Shown here one piece after another: positions 11,187-23,673 of a DNA stretch of 64,000 nucleotides. Position 1 is the stretch's first letter. Each line of letters begins with the position of its first letter. The position numbers were made by a program, and so were the translations under genes. The notes under the pieces are model-generated. The model was not told the DNA's origin, ran no database searches, and saw only the letters and a list, made by a program, of their open reading frames with translations. The DNA is from Serratia symbiotica (GTDB lineage Bacteria; Pseudomonadota; Gammaproteobacteria; Enterobacterales; Enterobacteriaceae), in the NCBI RefSeq assembly GCF_000821185.2, contig NZ_CP050855.1, positions 744,001 through 808,000 on the forward strand, read 5' to 3'.

Positions 11187-11678
11187 ATGGAAAGAATATT
11201 AACGAGGGTGATGTTCGCGGCGCGGTGGGTCATGGCACCGGTATACTTGGGGTTGACGGCGGGCTTACTTGTTCTGGCTTACAAATTCTTTATTGATTTG
11301 TTTGAATTATTTTCTCATGTTACTCATTATAGCAATGAAGAGATCATCCTTCATTTATTATCATTAGTTGATTTTGTACTTATCGGTGGCTTACTTGTGA
11401 TGGTTATTTATTCAGGGTATGAAAACTTTGTCTCACGCTTGAATATTGATGGCGCAAACGATGAATTATCCTGGATTGGTAAAATGGATGTTGAATCACT
11501 TAAAAACAAAGTATTTGTCTCTGTGGTTTCAATTTCCACTATACATTTGTTAGGTGTTTTTATGGAATCGAAAAGTATTCCCAATGATAAAATAATTATG
11601 TATATTAGTCTTCATGTCTGTTTTGTCCTGACTGCATTATTAATGCAGCTCCTCGAAAGACTCTCAAAAAATAGATAA
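11187..11678 (+). CDS. UPF0114 (YqhA-like) inner-membrane protein
   Basis: A membrane protein of 163 residues in the UPF0114/YqhA family, function unknown. The ERILTRVMFAARWVMAPVYL start and the ENFVSRL segment after the second hydrophobic stretch match the family. Four hydrophobic segments lie at about residues 15-37, 56-80, 108-128 and 138-155. The ATG at 11187 follows GAGGGTTTG; an in-frame TTG at 11181 is unlikely. It is intact although it lies between IS remnants. Confidence 0.85.
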   Translation: MERILTRVMFAARWVMAPVYLGLTAGLLVLAYKFFIDLFELFSHVTHYSNEEIILHLLSLVDFVLIGGLLVMVIYSGYENFVSRLNIDGANDELSWIGKMDVESLKNKVFVSVVSISTIHLLGVFMESKSIPNDKIIMYISLHVCFVLTALLMQLLERLSKNR

Positions 11679-12411
11679 AGATATCAGGATGAGGTATCCT
11701 TACTATAAGAAAGGCATTAGGACAATAAACCGTATTAGTAAAAAATAAGCCAAACAGGCTGAAATAGGGTTGAGGTATGGTCAAATGTAAATTTTAACTT
11801 GCTGGTGCATAAAATAAACCAATAGCAGTGACCTGAGCGTCTTATTGGTTAATATCGCCGGTATGGCATGCCGCTCACTGCACGGCATAGCCGACAAGGG
11901 TGTGACGTTTTTTCTGCAAGTTGAAAATAATGGCAGCAGCCATGATGATGGCTTTGCGCATTTTGTGTTAAGACGTCAGCGCATTTGGGGGCCAGTCACT
12001 TTCACGGACGTGCTATTGGACATCTTAAAGGTAGCAAAGATAGACATATATTTTCACCGGGTAGATGGAGGGCATTAGTCTATTATTGGATGCGGTTAAT
12101 AGCATTAGTTTGCAATAGCTTCACACGTGCTGCGAGAGCATTGCCCATGCAGCATAGCGTTAAAAATGTCATATGTACGACTAGGTGTTACATCTGCCGA
12201 AGCAAACTTACTCAGCAATGACAGTTCAATACATTGTGATTACTAGAGTCATCCTATCCAATGATATTGTGTGTCATCCCATGCTCCCCCAACCTTGTTA
12301 AGCTGATCCCGCCAAGGTGCTGAGGGATCTCCAGTAATGTAGCGGGAAAATAGCACGGGCATAGAAAGTATGATCTACTGATTGTACAACCAATTCAGGG
12401 AGATCACTTCT
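11679..12411. other. Intergenic region without a supported gene
   Basis: Only short frames without recognisable motifs are present, for example 77 codons at 11845-12078. The right end, from about 12270, may be the outer end of the IS4-type element. Most likely this is decayed sequence. Confidence 0.4.
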
Positions 12412-12990
12412 ATGCCTGTGCGCACATTATGCCAGAAGTTTTTCAGGGACGCGTTAGCCCCGTTTCATCAGTGCCGACAAAATGCCCTTATTGATACCAC
12501 CGCTGCACTGACGCGTGGTGCCTCGCTTACCCTGACCAGTATCGATCGTTATATGTCGGGTGCCGCCCAGGTTAAAAATAAGATAAAACGGGCAGACCGA
12601 CTCCTCGGAAACGCCGCACGACATAGCGATATTCCTAAGATATTTCATAATATTACATCAATGCTGACTCAGTACCTTCCCTGGAGTGTCATAGCCGTTG
12701 ACTGGAGCGGTTATCCTGCGCAACAGTTTCATGTTTTACGTGCCAGCCTGATTTGTGACGGGCGTTCTATCCCGTTGATGAGCCATCATATTCCTTCCTG
12801 TCAGCAGCAGGATGCATAGATACAGAAGGCATTTCTCAATGCGCTTAACACTGCCATTACACCCGATAAAAAACTCCCGGCGATATTCGGGCCACCGAAG
12901 ATGATGTTGAAGCGGCAGCGGCAGAAAATCATGCGGGAGGCGTAGTTCTATGATGCTGCTAGTCGGCCTCGTACACACATCGGTGTGGCT
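12412..12990 (+). pseudogene. Truncated IS4-family transposase
   Basis: The ATG at 12412 opens 135 residues (MPVRTLCQKFF...LTLTSIDRYM...VIAVDWSGYP) that match the N-terminal half of IS4-type transposases, including the first catalytic Asp in the VDWS motif. A stop at 12817 is followed in frame by FLNALNTAITPDKK, a typical continuation, then by unrelated sequence. The second half of the catalytic core is missing, so it cannot transpose by itself. Confidence 0.75.
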
Positions 12991-13131
12991 CGGCGAAGAG
13001 GTGGCGATTTTCCTGGGGTAGTGAATAAAGTCTTTAGCATAGGGGCGCTAGGCATACCGATGGCCTGTGTCAGGTGAAAACTCCTGCTGACACAGGCGAT
13101 ATTGATCGCCCTGATTACTTTATCGTAACGT

Positions 13132-13617
13132 TTACAAGTTTTTTAAAACCTTGATGGTCTCGTCCATATCGATCTCGTGCTCGGAAAAGGTATGGGTAGC
13201 GTTTTGAAAGGTGGTAACGGCCAGCATACGCAGTGTTTGCGTGGTTTGTGGTATGTCAACGGACTGCGGACGAATGCGGTTCATCAGCAGCCCCACCGAT
13301 AGCACCGTGTTTTCTTTGTCCACTTCTGCTTTCATCGGTACTGCTTTGGTGAAGGTGTTGAAAGATTTAATGCTGGAAATCTTGATTCTTTCGTTGGCGA
13401 TGGTGATGTATTTGCTCGATGCCAGCACCTTGACCGCAAAGGCGGATGGGCCTTTAGCGTTGTTGGTTGGTTCGAAGGTGACTGCTGCGTTTTTCTTAAT
13501 CATCTCCGGGTTCTGCACTTTGATTACATGAAAATAACGATTTTCCCCGTTTTCATCGGTAATGAAGCCGAAGCCTTTGTCTTCAAAAAAAGTCATTATC
13601 TTGCCGTTCATCGCCAT
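13132..13617 (-). CDS. Cold-shock-domain protein with C-terminal extension
   Basis: Residues 1-65 form an OB-fold cold-shock domain (GKIMTFFEDKGFGFITDENG, then RYFHV). The first RNP motif is clear; the second is altered to RYFHV, as in two-part CSD proteins. About 95 further residues of unknown function follow. I chose the ATG at 13617 (MAMNGK), where similarity to CSD proteins begins; starts at 13623 or 13611 are also possible. It faces cspE across about 320 bp. Confidence 0.75.
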   Translation of the reverse strand: MAMNGKIMTFFEDKGFGFITDENGENRYFHVIKVQNPEMIKKNAAVTFEPTNNAKGPSAFAVKVLASSKYITIANERIKISSIKSFNTFTKAVPMKAEVDKENTVLSVGLLMNRIRPQSVDIPQTTQTLRMLAVTTFQNATHTFSEHEIDMDETIKVLKNL

Positions 13618-13939
13618 TCTCATAAAGTTGTTCAATACCCGATTTGTAGGGGTATGATAGCGTGGAATGCCCACCAGTGACAGGGTGTGGATGATGGTAC
13701 GCCCTGTTTTGTTGATGCGATAACAGCAGTTAGTGGTTTTCTGCTACTGGCTGTAGGCAGTGGATCGGACTGCTATGGAAACTGATAGCAACCCGTGCAA
13801 TCAATTTACACCGCATTAAACGGATTTTTCACTTTTTACTGGTTTTATGCGACCTAACATATGGACAAAATCCGACCTAATTGCTGTACTGTAATGGACA
13901 CACTTCTAGTGTCTTACATTCACGTTAAAGGTAAGTTTG

Positions 13940-14149
13940 ATGTCTAAGATTAAAGGTAGCGTTAAATGGTTTAATGAATCCAAAGGTTTCGGCTTCATTA
14001 CTCCAGAAGATGGTAGCAAGGATGTTTTCGTTCATTTCTCTGCCATTGCTAGCAACGGTTTTAAAACTCTTGCGGAAGGACAGCGTGTAGAATTTGAAAT
14101 CACCAACGGCGCTAAAGGGCCATCTGCTGCTAACGTTATCGCTATTTAA
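13940..14149 (+). CDS. cspE: Cold-shock protein, CspE type
   Basis: A 69-residue single-domain nucleic-acid chaperone that melts RNA structure and affects antitermination. RNP1 KGFGFI is at residues 16-21 and RNP2 VFVHF at 30-34. It starts at the ATG at 13940 after AAAGGTAAG. It lies tail to tail with crcB, as in E. coli, which supports the cspE name over other csp paralogues. A terminator follows closely. Confidence 0.92.
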   Translation: MSKIKGSVKWFNESKGFGFITPEDGSKDVFVHFSAIASNGFKTLAEGQRVEFEITNGAKGPSAANVIAI

Positions 14150-14170
14150 GCTACAGTAGAAGAAATTCCT

Positions 14171-14197
14171 AAAACCCGCTCTCTGAGTGGGTTTTTT
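14171..14197 (+). terminator. Intrinsic terminator after cspE
   Basis: AACCCGCTC and GAGTGGGTT pair around a three-base loop and are followed by a run of six T. The left side begins with A residues, so it may also work for crcB on the other strand. Confidence 0.85.
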
Positions 14198-14235
14198 ATC
14201 TCTGCAGCGGGTAGATATACTCCGCTTATGTAGTT

Positions 14236-14619
14236 TTACTGCCCGCTGACCCAAGTAACCAGCATAAAGGCCAGCAGCGTCATTGCCAGCGAGCCTGCGA
14301 GGTTGAGCAGCATATTGATCAGCGCCCAAGTGAAGCGTCCATCCTGCAGCAGATAGACCACCTCAAGTGAAAACGTGGAGAAGGTGGTCAGACCGCCGCA
14401 GAAGCCGGTAGTGATCAACAGCTTCCAGTTGGCGTCAAGATGTGTCACACGGTTAAATGTGGCCATGGCCAGGCCGATGATAAAGCCGCCGACCAGATTG
14501 ACCACCAGCGTGCCGAGCGGGATCGGGGCGTTAAGCGGATTCATCTTCATGCTCACGGCCCAGCGTAATACGCTGCCGACGCCACCACCAATAAACACCA
14601 CCAATAAAGAATTCAGCAT
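14236..14619 (-). CDS. crcB: Fluoride channel CrcB/Fluc
   Basis: A 127-residue four-helix membrane protein that works as a dual-topology dimer to export fluoride. Family motifs [10 protein letters not shown] at residues 10-19 and the [13 protein letters not shown] segment at 73-85 (pore Phe and the Na+ site region) are present. It is convergent with cspE, the usual arrangement. No fluoride riboswitch was recognised upstream. Confidence 0.95.
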   Translation of the reverse strand: MLNSLLVVFIGGGVGSVLRWAVSMKMNPLNAPIPLGTLVVNLVGGFIIGLAMATFNRVTHLDANWKLLITTGFCGGLTTFSTFSLEVVYLLQDGRFTWALINMLLNLAGSLAMTLLAFMLVTWVSGQ

Positions 14620-14898
14620 GCTGTACCTTTAACTATACGTAAACATCATTAGCCTTGCGAAGGCGGTTTGGGAGGAATGATATCTCTAGGGGCTGTGCTG
14701 CTTTTTGCTGCGTCGGTTGGATGTTACACCTAACGCAGCCTCTTTTGTATCATCAGTAAGTTTTGGCATGCGGTGAGAGCTAAGATTTACTGGCCTAAAT
14801 TTCTTACTCTGATGGAAAATCTCACTTTGTTACATGTTGCTGTTGTTTGAACACCGGGCGGTAGTCAATATTTACTGGCAGGTTAATTTCTCTCGCTG

Positions 14899-15057
14899 TA
14901 TACCCACCATACTTCAAGTTGCCTGTGCGTTAGCTTCCTCGCTCACCCCAGTCACTTAACGGTGTAAGATCCTGGGGATGAGTGAACCTCATTCCTGAGG
15001 TTCAGCCTGCGGCCCAGTGCTTACCGCCTTTCTGCAACTCGAATTATTTAGGGTATA
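14899..15057. repeat. Short MITE-like element with TATACCC ends
   Basis: The left end TATACCCACCATACTTC and the reverse complement of the right end, TATACCCTAAATAATTC, match at 12 of 17 bases, and both continue to AGTTGC. The outer seven bases are perfect. The body has no gene. The size (159 bp) and ends fit a small non-autonomous transposable repeat of the kind common in Serratia and Yersinia. It supplies the sequence just before tatE, so it may affect its transcription. The rest of 14640-15088 holds no gene; ybeM, found here in E. coli, is absent. Confidence 0.7.
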
Positions 15058-15088
15058 TAAGCAGTACTATATGAACAAGAAGGTGAAT

Positions 15089-15304
15089 ATGGAAGGTATC
15101 AGTATTACCAAACTTCTGGTGATTACTGTATTGGTTATTTTACTGTTCGGTACCCGCAAACTGCGCACGCTTGGTGCCGATTTGGGCGCGGCGCTGAAGG
15201 GCTTTAAAAAAGCGTTAGGTGACGACAGCACGCCTCCGGTAGCCAATAACAGCACTGAAATCCAGTCTGCCCAGCAGCAGAGCGGCGAAAAGAAAAATGT
15301 CTAA
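15089..15304 (+). CDS. tatE: Twin-arginine translocase subunit TatE
   Basis: A TatA-like pore subunit of the Tat export system, 71 residues. The start [19 protein letters not shown] is a membrane anchor, followed by the FGTRKL hinge and an amphipathic helix [15 protein letters not shown]. The ATG at 15089 follows AAGAAGGTG. Its place directly before lipA distinguishes tatE from tatA, which sits with tatBC. Confidence 0.92.
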   Translation: MEGISITKLLVITVLVILLFGTRKLRTLGADLGAALKGFKKALGDDSTPPVANNSTEIQSAQQQSGEKKNV

Positions 15305-15399
15305 ACCTGCCTGCGTGGTCAGCAATAAAAACGGATGTCGCCAGGCCAGCCCTCTTTTGCCGTTTCATCCGATTGAAACGTAACAAATTATTGCCGGAT

Positions 15400-16365
15400 C
15401 TACTTCACTTCCAGCCCTTTAGCCTGTAGATCGGCATGGTAGGATGAGCGAACAAACGGGCCACAGGCCGCGTGGGTGAAACCCATGGTCTTGGCTTCTT
15501 CTTTCATCTCATCGAACTCGGCCGGGCTGACGTAGCGCTGAACTGGTAGGTGGTGGCGGCTTGGTTGCAGATACTGGCCGAGCGTCAGCATAGTGACGCC
15601 GTGGTAGCGCAGATCGCGCATCACTTCAATGATTTCCGCATTGGTTTCACCCAGGCCGACCATCAGGCCAGATTTGGTGGGGATATGCGGATGTGCTTCT
15701 TTAAAACGCTCCAGTAGCTTCAATGACCACGCGTAGTTGGCCCCGGGGCGAACCTGGCGGTAAACGCGTGGCACGTTCTCCAGGTTGTGGTTAAACACGT
15801 CCGGCGGCGTTTTGGTCAGGATCTCCAACGCGCGCTCCATACGGCCACGGAAGTCCGGTACCAGCGTTTCGATCTTGATGGAAGGATTTTTGGCACGGAT
15901 GGCAGCGATGCAATCGGCAAAGTGTTGGGCACCGCCGTCGCGCAGATCATCACGGTCAACCGAGGTGATCACGACGTAACGCAGGCCCATATCGGCGATG
16001 GTTTGTGCCAGTTTTTCCGGTTCGTTGGCATCCGGGATCATCGGGCGGCCATGGGCTACATCACAAAATGGGCAACGGCGGGTACAGATAGCACCAAGGA
16101 TCATAAAGGTGGCGGTGCCGTGGTTGAAACATTCAGACAGGTTCGGGCAGGAGGCTTCCTCACAGACCGAATGCAGGCCGTTTTTACGCATGGCAGCTTT
16201 AATGCCTTGAATGCGCGTCGAGTCGGCTGGCAGTTTAATCCTCATCCAGTCGGGTTTACGCAACAGCTCCTGCCGTTCGGTGACCACCATTTTAACTGGG
16301 ATCAGCGCCATTTTGTCTGCATCGCGGTATTTGACGCCGCGTTCCATCTGAATCGGTTTACTCAT
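15400..16365 (-). CDS. lipA: Lipoyl synthase
   Basis: A radical-SAM enzyme that inserts two sulfurs into protein-bound octanoyl groups. From the ATG at 16365 it is 321 residues. The auxiliary cluster cysteines are C68, C73 and C79 ([12 protein letters not shown]) and the SAM cluster cysteines are C94, C98 and C101 (CTRRCPFC), exactly the E. coli positions. Its start overlaps the end of lipB by 8 bp; E. coli has ybeF between them, which is absent here. Confidence 0.97.
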   Translation of the reverse strand: MSKPIQMERGVKYRDADKMALIPVKMVVTERQELLRKPDWMRIKLPADSTRIQGIKAAMRKNGLHSVCEEASCPNLSECFNHGTATFMILGAICTRRCPFCDVAHGRPMIPDANEPEKLAQTIADMGLRYVVITSVDRDDLRDGGAQHFADCIAAIRAKNPSIKIETLVPDFRGRMERALEILTKTPPDVFNHNLENVPRVYRQVRPGANYAWSLKLLERFKEAHPHIPTKSGLMVGLGETNAEIIEVMRDLRYHGVTMLTLGQYLQPSRHHLPVQRYVSPAEFDEMKEEAKTMGFTHAACGPFVRSSYHADLQAKGLEVK

Positions 16366-17065
16366 AATCGTGCAGGTTCCAGTTACGAAGCTCGACCGTT
16401 TGGTAGCCGAGTAAATGAACAAATTCCTGTACCAGGATTGGGTGTACGTCTTCAATGCCAACGTGGGGTGCCAGCGCACTGACTTGTATCATCTGCATAC
16501 CAGCGTAACCGCAGGGGTTGATACGTTGGAAGGGGCTGAGATCCATCGCTACATTCAGAGCCAGACCGTGGAATGAACTGCCTTTACGGATACGCAGCCC
16601 CAATGAACAGATTTTCTGCGCCCCGACATACACACCGGGTGCATCCGGGTGGGCGCAGGATGCGATGCGGAAATGGGCGAGGGTATTGATCACGGTATCT
16701 TCTATGACTGTGACCAATTGACGCACGCCAACATTGCTGCGTTTCAGATCGACCATCACGTACATGACTTGCTGCCCTGGGCCGTGGTAGGTCACTTGAC
16801 CCCCGCGATCGCTTTGGATCACTGGAATATCGCCTGGCATCAACAGATGTTCTGCCTTACCGGCCTGGCCTTGGGTAAACACGGGCTGATGCTGCACCAG
16901 CCACAGTTCATCGGGCGTGGTTGTGGTGCGGCTGTCAGTAAAGGTGTGCATGGCTTGGGATACCTGCTCATAGGGTTGCAACCCCAACTGACGCAAAATG
17001 AGCTTGTCTGGTTGCAAAAGAGTTATCGCCAGGCTACGGAAAGAGAAAGCTATTATATCGGGCAC
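16358..17065 (-). CDS. lipB: Octanoyl-ACP:protein octanoyltransferase LipB
   Basis: Transfers octanoate from acyl carrier protein to lipoyl domains, giving LipA its substrate. Motifs are [12 protein letters not shown], the catalytic lysine in [12 protein letters not shown], and the catalytic cysteine in [12 protein letters not shown] at 17065 gives 235 residues, but conservation begins near [13 protein letters not shown], so a TTG at 17017 (219 residues) may be the true start. It overlaps lipA. Confidence 0.95.
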   Translation of the reverse strand: MPDIIAFSFRSLAITLLQPDKLILRQLGLQPYEQVSQAMHTFTDSRTTTTPDELWLVQHQPVFTQGQAGKAEHLLMPGDIPVIQSDRGGQVTYHGPGQQVMYVMVDLKRSNVGVRQLVTVIEDTVINTLAHFRIASCAHPDAPGVYVGAQKICSLGLRIRKGSSFHGLALNVAMDLSPFQRINPCGYAGMQMIQVSALAPHVGIEDVHPILVQEFVHLLGYQTVELRNWNLHDYE

Positions 17066-17158
17066 CCTGACCTGCGACCAGCATTTAGCTGTTCAAAATG
17101 TGCAACCCAAGCACACCATCGGCTGCTCCAGGTTGATAAATCAGGCTTTATGTCAGAT

Positions 17159-17425
17159 TTACAGCACCATGCGGACAATTTCAAGGTTGCCCAGCTCTTC
17201 GTACAAGGTTTCTACTTGGTCGATATGGGTAGCGTTGATGGTGATGGAAACAGAGTGGTAGTTGCCTTTGCTGCTTGGTTTAACCTGTGGGTTATAATCA
17301 CCAGGGGCGTGGCGCTGCACCACTTCAACTACTTGGTCAACCAACTCCGGTTGTGCCAGCCCCATCACTTTGTAGGTAAACGGGCAGGGGAATTCAAGCA
17401 GTTCGTTCAATTTGGTTTTTTGCAT
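17159..17425 (-). CDS. ybeD: YbeD family (UPF0250) protein
   Basis: An 88-residue small protein with a ferredoxin-like, ACT-resembling fold, found before lipB in most enterobacteria. The conserved start [19 protein letters not shown] sets the ATG at 17425. A regulatory role in lipoate metabolism is suspected from context only. In E. coli dacA lies just upstream; here 1.7 kb of IS debris separates them. Confidence 0.9.
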   Translation of the reverse strand: MQKTKLNELLEFPCPFTYKVMGLAQPELVDQVVEVVQRHAPGDYNPQVKPSSKGNYHSVSITINATHIDQVETLYEELGNLEIVRMVL

Positions 17426-17971
17426 ATGTTTGCGCTCCAGTGTGCTGCTATAGGGTATTGCTTGCGTCATTCAAGCTGTTTTCACTTATTTGTCATTGCT
17501 GCTGAGAACTCTACAAATTGTTACTCCCGCTTGAGCGGGAGTGAGTATTATTCAGTATATCGGGGCGATTCCACTCGTTTCAACGGTTATCGGAATTGTC
17601 AGCGAGGATCACCAAACATGTTGTCACTTAGCAGGTTTTAGTCTGATGAGTATGAGTGCGTAAACCCGGCATTTATCGCATCCAGATCGAGCTCGTTTCT
17701 TTTCTGATAAGGGCGTATTGCCCGCTTAAAAAGATGTGTTGCCAGGCTACAGGCGACATCTGCCTGATCAATCTGGGCAAGAACATTCGCTTTCTCCTCG
17801 ACGGAAAACCGCTTATAACTGAAAGATCTGTGCTGGATGCATGAAAACGGGCAATACTCTATCAGCGATATGGCGGATCTGTTTGCAGTATCATGTTTCA
17901 CTGCTGGTTCGACACTTGTACTGTGCAGGGGGCACAGGAGAGGAGTTTGTTACCGGAATAATCGTTTATTA
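17426..17971. other. Remnant sequence between ybeD and the IS1-family element
   Basis: A minus-strand frame at 17638-17901 (87 codons, ending NAGFTHSYSSD) is the longest present. It matches no family I recognise. It stops 70 bp short of the IS1 end, so it may be part of a gene the IS1 split, but I could not join it to sequence on the far side. Confidence 0.3.
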
Positions 17972-18727
17972 GGTGATGCCTCCAATGAGTTGAACAGGTA
18001 TTTTTCAATGAAAGCCCCGATGACCTTTTCGTGGAGTTCGACAGAGCGCGAAAAACAAATTGTCTTGCGAGTCAGTCGTTTGGCGGGTGCGCAATACCAG
18101 ATTATTGCGTTCAATACGCTGAGTAAAAATCTTTCCCGTCAGAGGTTATCCTTTGGGACTGCTCTGCCATAACTGCCCCAGTCATCGCTGGTAAACATAC
18201 CGACAGTAAAGGGAGCCAGTAACGCCAGTCGCTCCCGGCAGGTTTCATCAGTTCGCGGGCCAAATGTATAAGCCAGAACGCCGCCATTTTTTGTGTTATC
18301 GCCATACCATAACCCGTGTTTTCGGGCCTTGCTGCCGACAAAGCTCCATTGTTCATCCGGTGCGCAGATGAATGCTATATCAGCATGAGCGACCGGAGAG
18401 GGGGTTACCCGACACGGCGAGAGTTTTTTTAAATGCGAATGACCGTGTTGATACCGATTTTCAGCGTTTTGGCGGTATCACGGACACTGGCACCATTGAA
18501 GGCCATATCGACGATGTTGTCCTGCGTGCCGGGCTTAGAGGCTTCATAGATAAAAGAAAGCTGAAAAGCGCGGCGACATGATTTGCAGAGAAATCTCTGA
18601 TGCCCTGACGGGGTGCACCCGTAGCGGCAGACATCATCAGACTGGCAGTGAGGGAACAGTAACGCTGGTCATAGGGATACTTAAAAGTCCGCATTATACA
18701 CCAGATAAACTAATTGGCGGCATCACC
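17972..18727 (-). mobile_element. IS1-family insertion sequence, decayed
   Basis: The ends GGTGATGCCTCCAATGAGTT (from 17972) and, read inward from 18727, GGTGATGCCGCCAATTAGTT form IS1-type inverted repeats, and 756 bp is close to IS1's 768. On the minus strand an InsA-like frame (GHQRFLCKSCRRAFQL, then GTQDNIVDMAFNGASVRDTA) is followed by InsB (DEQWSFVGSKARKHG, TQRIERNNLVLR, SVELHEKVIGAFIEKY). The InsA frame contains a stop near IRI*KNSRR and InsB shifts frame near 18120, so it is not functional. No target duplication is visible. Confidence 0.85.
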
Positions 18728-19118
18728 TGTCTTTGAAGGATAACCTAATGACGAGCGAAGAAGGATTAAAATCATTTTTGGGTGAACCTTCAGAAAAAAA
18801 TACAGCACATTAGAATCTTTGGCTGAAGATTCTAATGGTGCCATTTACCTTGATGAAATCCATTTGTACCACAAAACATAAAGCCTGAAGATATCAGTCT
18901 TCTGTCAGCAGATGAGAAAGCCACCTCGCTAGCGGAAGGCCCCTGGAGAAACTATCTTTAACGCAAGCGTGCATGTACAGTCCATGCGATCATGGCTGTA
19001 ACAATGTGTGCCTACTGGATAGGCGCTAAGTGCACACTTTCGTTCGGCTGGCCTTCATGTTTTGTGACAGACGTTACAAAATTTTGGACGGTTACCACTT
19101 ATCACCACTTATCACCTC
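18728..19118. other. Gene-free stretch between IS1 and dacA
   Basis: Short frames such as MTSEEGLKSFLGEPSEKNTAH (from 18748) are interrupted by stops. Nothing recognisable was found; it is likely decayed sequence. Confidence 0.35.
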
Positions 19119-20330
19119 TTATCCGAACCAGCGATGGAACATCAGTTTGACGCAGTCAACGATACGGCTAAAGAAGCCGCCTTCTTTCACCTCGTTCATC
19201 ACTACCAGCGGGCGTTGGTCGATGATTTTACCATCCAGTTGGAAGTTGATGTTGCCGACAACCTGGTTCTTCGCCAACGGAGCGTGAATTTCTGGGGTAT
19301 TGAGCACGTAGCTGGCCTTCAGATCTTTCATGCGGCCACGTGGGATGGTCAGGTAGACGTCTTTATCCACGCCCAGATCGACGCGATCGGCATTGCCAAA
19401 CCACACGGGTTCAGAAGCGAACTCTTTGCCGACTTTTAATGGCGCGACGGTTTCGAAGAAACGAAAGCCCCAGGTCAGCAATTTCTTGCTTTCGGTTTCA
19501 CGGCCTTTGTAGGTACGGCCACCCAGTACGGCGGAGATCAGACGCATCTGGCCTGCAGTTGCCGAAGCCACCAGGTTGTATCCTGCGGCATCGGTGTGGC
19601 CGGTTTTAATGCCATCGACGTTTAAGCTGGTATCCCACAGTAGACCGTTACGGTTCATCTGGCGGATGTTGTTGAAAGTAAACTCTTTTTCTTTATAAAT
19701 TGCGTACTCGTCTGGTACATCGCGGATCAGTGCCTGGCCGATCAGCGCCATATCGCGTGCCGAACTGTACTGACCCTGCGCATCCAGGCCATGTACCGTC
19801 TGGAAGTGGGTATTCTGTAGGCCAAGCTTGTTAACGTAGGTGTTCATCAGATTGACGAACGCATCCTGGCTACCCGCTACATAGTCGGCCATCGCCACGC
19901 AGGCATCGTTACCGGACTGTAGGTTAATACCACGGCTCAGCTTGGCGACTGATACGCGATCACCTGGTTTAAGGAACATCAGCGAAGAACCTTTGAACAC
20001 AGGGTTGCCCGTCGCCCAAGCATCTTGACCCACAGTAACCAGATCTTCCTGGCCGATCTTGCCGGCTTTCAGCGTGTGGCCAATAACGTAGCTGGTCATC
20101 ATTTTGGTCAGGCTGGCTGGATCGCGGCGCGCATCGGCGTTCATCTCAGCCAGCACCTTGCCGGAGTTGTAATCGATCAGGATGTATGCTGCCGCATCGA
20201 TTTGCGGGACACCTGGGATCATGGTCTTGATATTAACCTCATCGGCATGCGCTACAGTAGCGGCGCTCATCGTGATAACGGTACTGAGTGCTATACGCTT
20301 AATTAAGCGAAAATAATTTACATGTTTCAT
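19119..20330 (-). CDS. dacA: D-alanyl-D-alanine carboxypeptidase (PBP5)
   Basis: A periplasmic penicillin-binding protein that trims the terminal D-Ala from peptidoglycan stems and helps keep rod shape. It is 403 residues with a signal peptide (~1-29, ending TVAHA). The active-site serine is S73 in SLTK (K76), with QSGND and DGIKTGHT as the second and third motifs. The C-terminal amphipathic membrane anchor ([13 protein letters not shown]) is present. It belongs to the rodA-mrdA elongation cluster. Confidence 0.97.
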   Translation of the reverse strand: MKHVNYFRLIKRIALSTVITMSAATVAHADEVNIKTMIPGVPQIDAAAYILIDYNSGKVLAEMNADARRDPASLTKMMTSYVIGHTLKAGKIGQEDLVTVGQDAWATGNPVFKGSSLMFLKPGDRVSVAKLSRGINLQSGNDACVAMADYVAGSQDAFVNLMNTYVNKLGLQNTHFQTVHGLDAQGQYSSARDMALIGQALIRDVPDEYAIYKEKEFTFNNIRQMNRNGLLWDTSLNVDGIKTGHTDAAGYNLVASATAGQMRLISAVLGGRTYKGRETESKKLLTWGFRFFETVAPLKVGKEFASEPVWFGNADRVDLGVDKDVYLTIPRGRMKDLKASYVLNTPEIHAPLAKNQVVGNINFQLDGKIIDQRPLVVMNEVKEGGFFSRIVDCVKLMFHRWFG

Positions 20331-20560
20331 GATCGGAACTACAACATCCGCGAGGGTAAAGTTAACAATGAATCACACTATAACAGATGAGATCCCGGTA
20401 GGCATTATTCATCATTGGACTGTTAACGCCAAACTGTAATATCCCCTAAGCAGACATTAAATTTATGTATGAATTGATATGAGCAGAGATCTGGTAAAAG
20501 GATGCTGCCCGTAGATGTCATGTCCTAGATAAAATCAAGCGCTAGGTTGCTTGCGCGGGT

Positions 20561-21306
<746 letters not shown>

Positions 21307-21318
21307 GATTTACTCCTT

Positions 21319-21370
21319 GTATAGCAATTGATATACATATCTTATATCTGCTGTATAGCAAACGCTATAC
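21319..21370 (-). promoter_or_regulatory. Paired palindromic operators of the toxin-antitoxin operon
   Basis: GTATAGC (21353-21359) and GCTATAC (21364-21370) form a perfect 7-bp inverted repeat with a 4-bp spacer. A second, imperfect copy, GTATAGC-AATT-GATATAC, lies at 21319-21336. Two RHH operators upstream of a DUF1778 gene fit the autoregulation known for TacAT systems. Confidence 0.7.
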
Positions 21371-21652
21371 ACATTGAGAGCGAAATTTTCAGGGTAAGGG
21401 GCAAATGAATCAAACTATCTGGCTTCAGATAGGGGTAAGGACATTTCTGATTTGCAGTGAGGGAGGTGCCACTTCTGCTTTGCGTTGACCATTCATCACT
21501 GGACACATCTGGTTTAAAGACACTTTAGCTACAAGAAAATGTTTCAGCTAAATAAGCGCTTATCAATCCTGTTCGGCCATAGTCAATGCTAAGGGGCCGC
21601 AATGATGAAAGAGTGTTGCTGTGCTTCGCTAGACAAACGCTGTTTGTAGTGG

Positions 21653-22821
<1,169 letters not shown>

Positions 22822-23673
22822 TGAAGCACCTGTAATGTCCTGAGGTGAGCATATCACCTCTGTTCAGGTGGCCAAATTCAGTGTGCCACTACAGGCAGCA
22901 GCTACGGCAGTTTCAGGTGTGGAGCCATCACGCATGTGCCAGGTACACCGAAGAAACCACTGTGGCTGTTATTTCCTGGTACATTGTCGCTGATGTTCAG
23001 GCCACTGTTATCGACCGGGCGCGCTGCGGCACCATTGGTGAGTGGGGCTTCTTACTGCACTGGCGTACCCATGCTGCTGGAGTCGAGATCCGGACGCGCC
23101 GGTAGGGCATAGCTTTGTTTCGCAACTGTGGTGCCGGGGTCGCTTAGAGTGCCGTCTGGCGCAACGCGAATAAAATCGACCTTGACCTTAGTGTTATTGC
23201 TCAGGTTCAGGCGATCGGCGGCGGCTTTCGAGAGGTCGATGATACGCCCTTTGGTGTAAGGGCCGCGATCGTTGACGCGCACCACCAATTGACGGCCATT
23301 AGCCAGGTTGGTAATGCGCACGTAACTTGGGATTGGTAGCCTCGGATGGGCTGCTGTCAGGGCACGGGGATCGAACTGTTCGCCCAGCGCAGTGCTGCTG
23401 CCGTTAGACTCTGTGCCATACCCGCTTGCCAGGCCTGTTTCGGAGAAATTCTGTGCATCTTTTACGATGCGCTAAGTCGCACCATTAATCTTATAATCCT
23501 GCATATTGTTGGGATTATAAGGCTCATATTGCGGCTCCACGCCGCCGATTTCCACCACCGGCCCCAAGTAGGGCTGCGGCGGTGCTTGCTGTTTCGTGAT
23601 CGCGGTGGTACATGCAGAAAGCAGCACCGCCACTATGCTGGCCCAAAGCCATTCTTTACGCAATACTCACCTC

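Noticed and set aside
14620..14760. Possible fluoride riboswitch before crcB
   Set aside because: I could not find the conserved crcB-motif pseudoknot elements.
16649..17641. 330-codon plus-strand frame opposite lipB and ybeD
   Set aside because: lipB and ybeD have clear catalytic or conserved motifs; the opposite frame has none.
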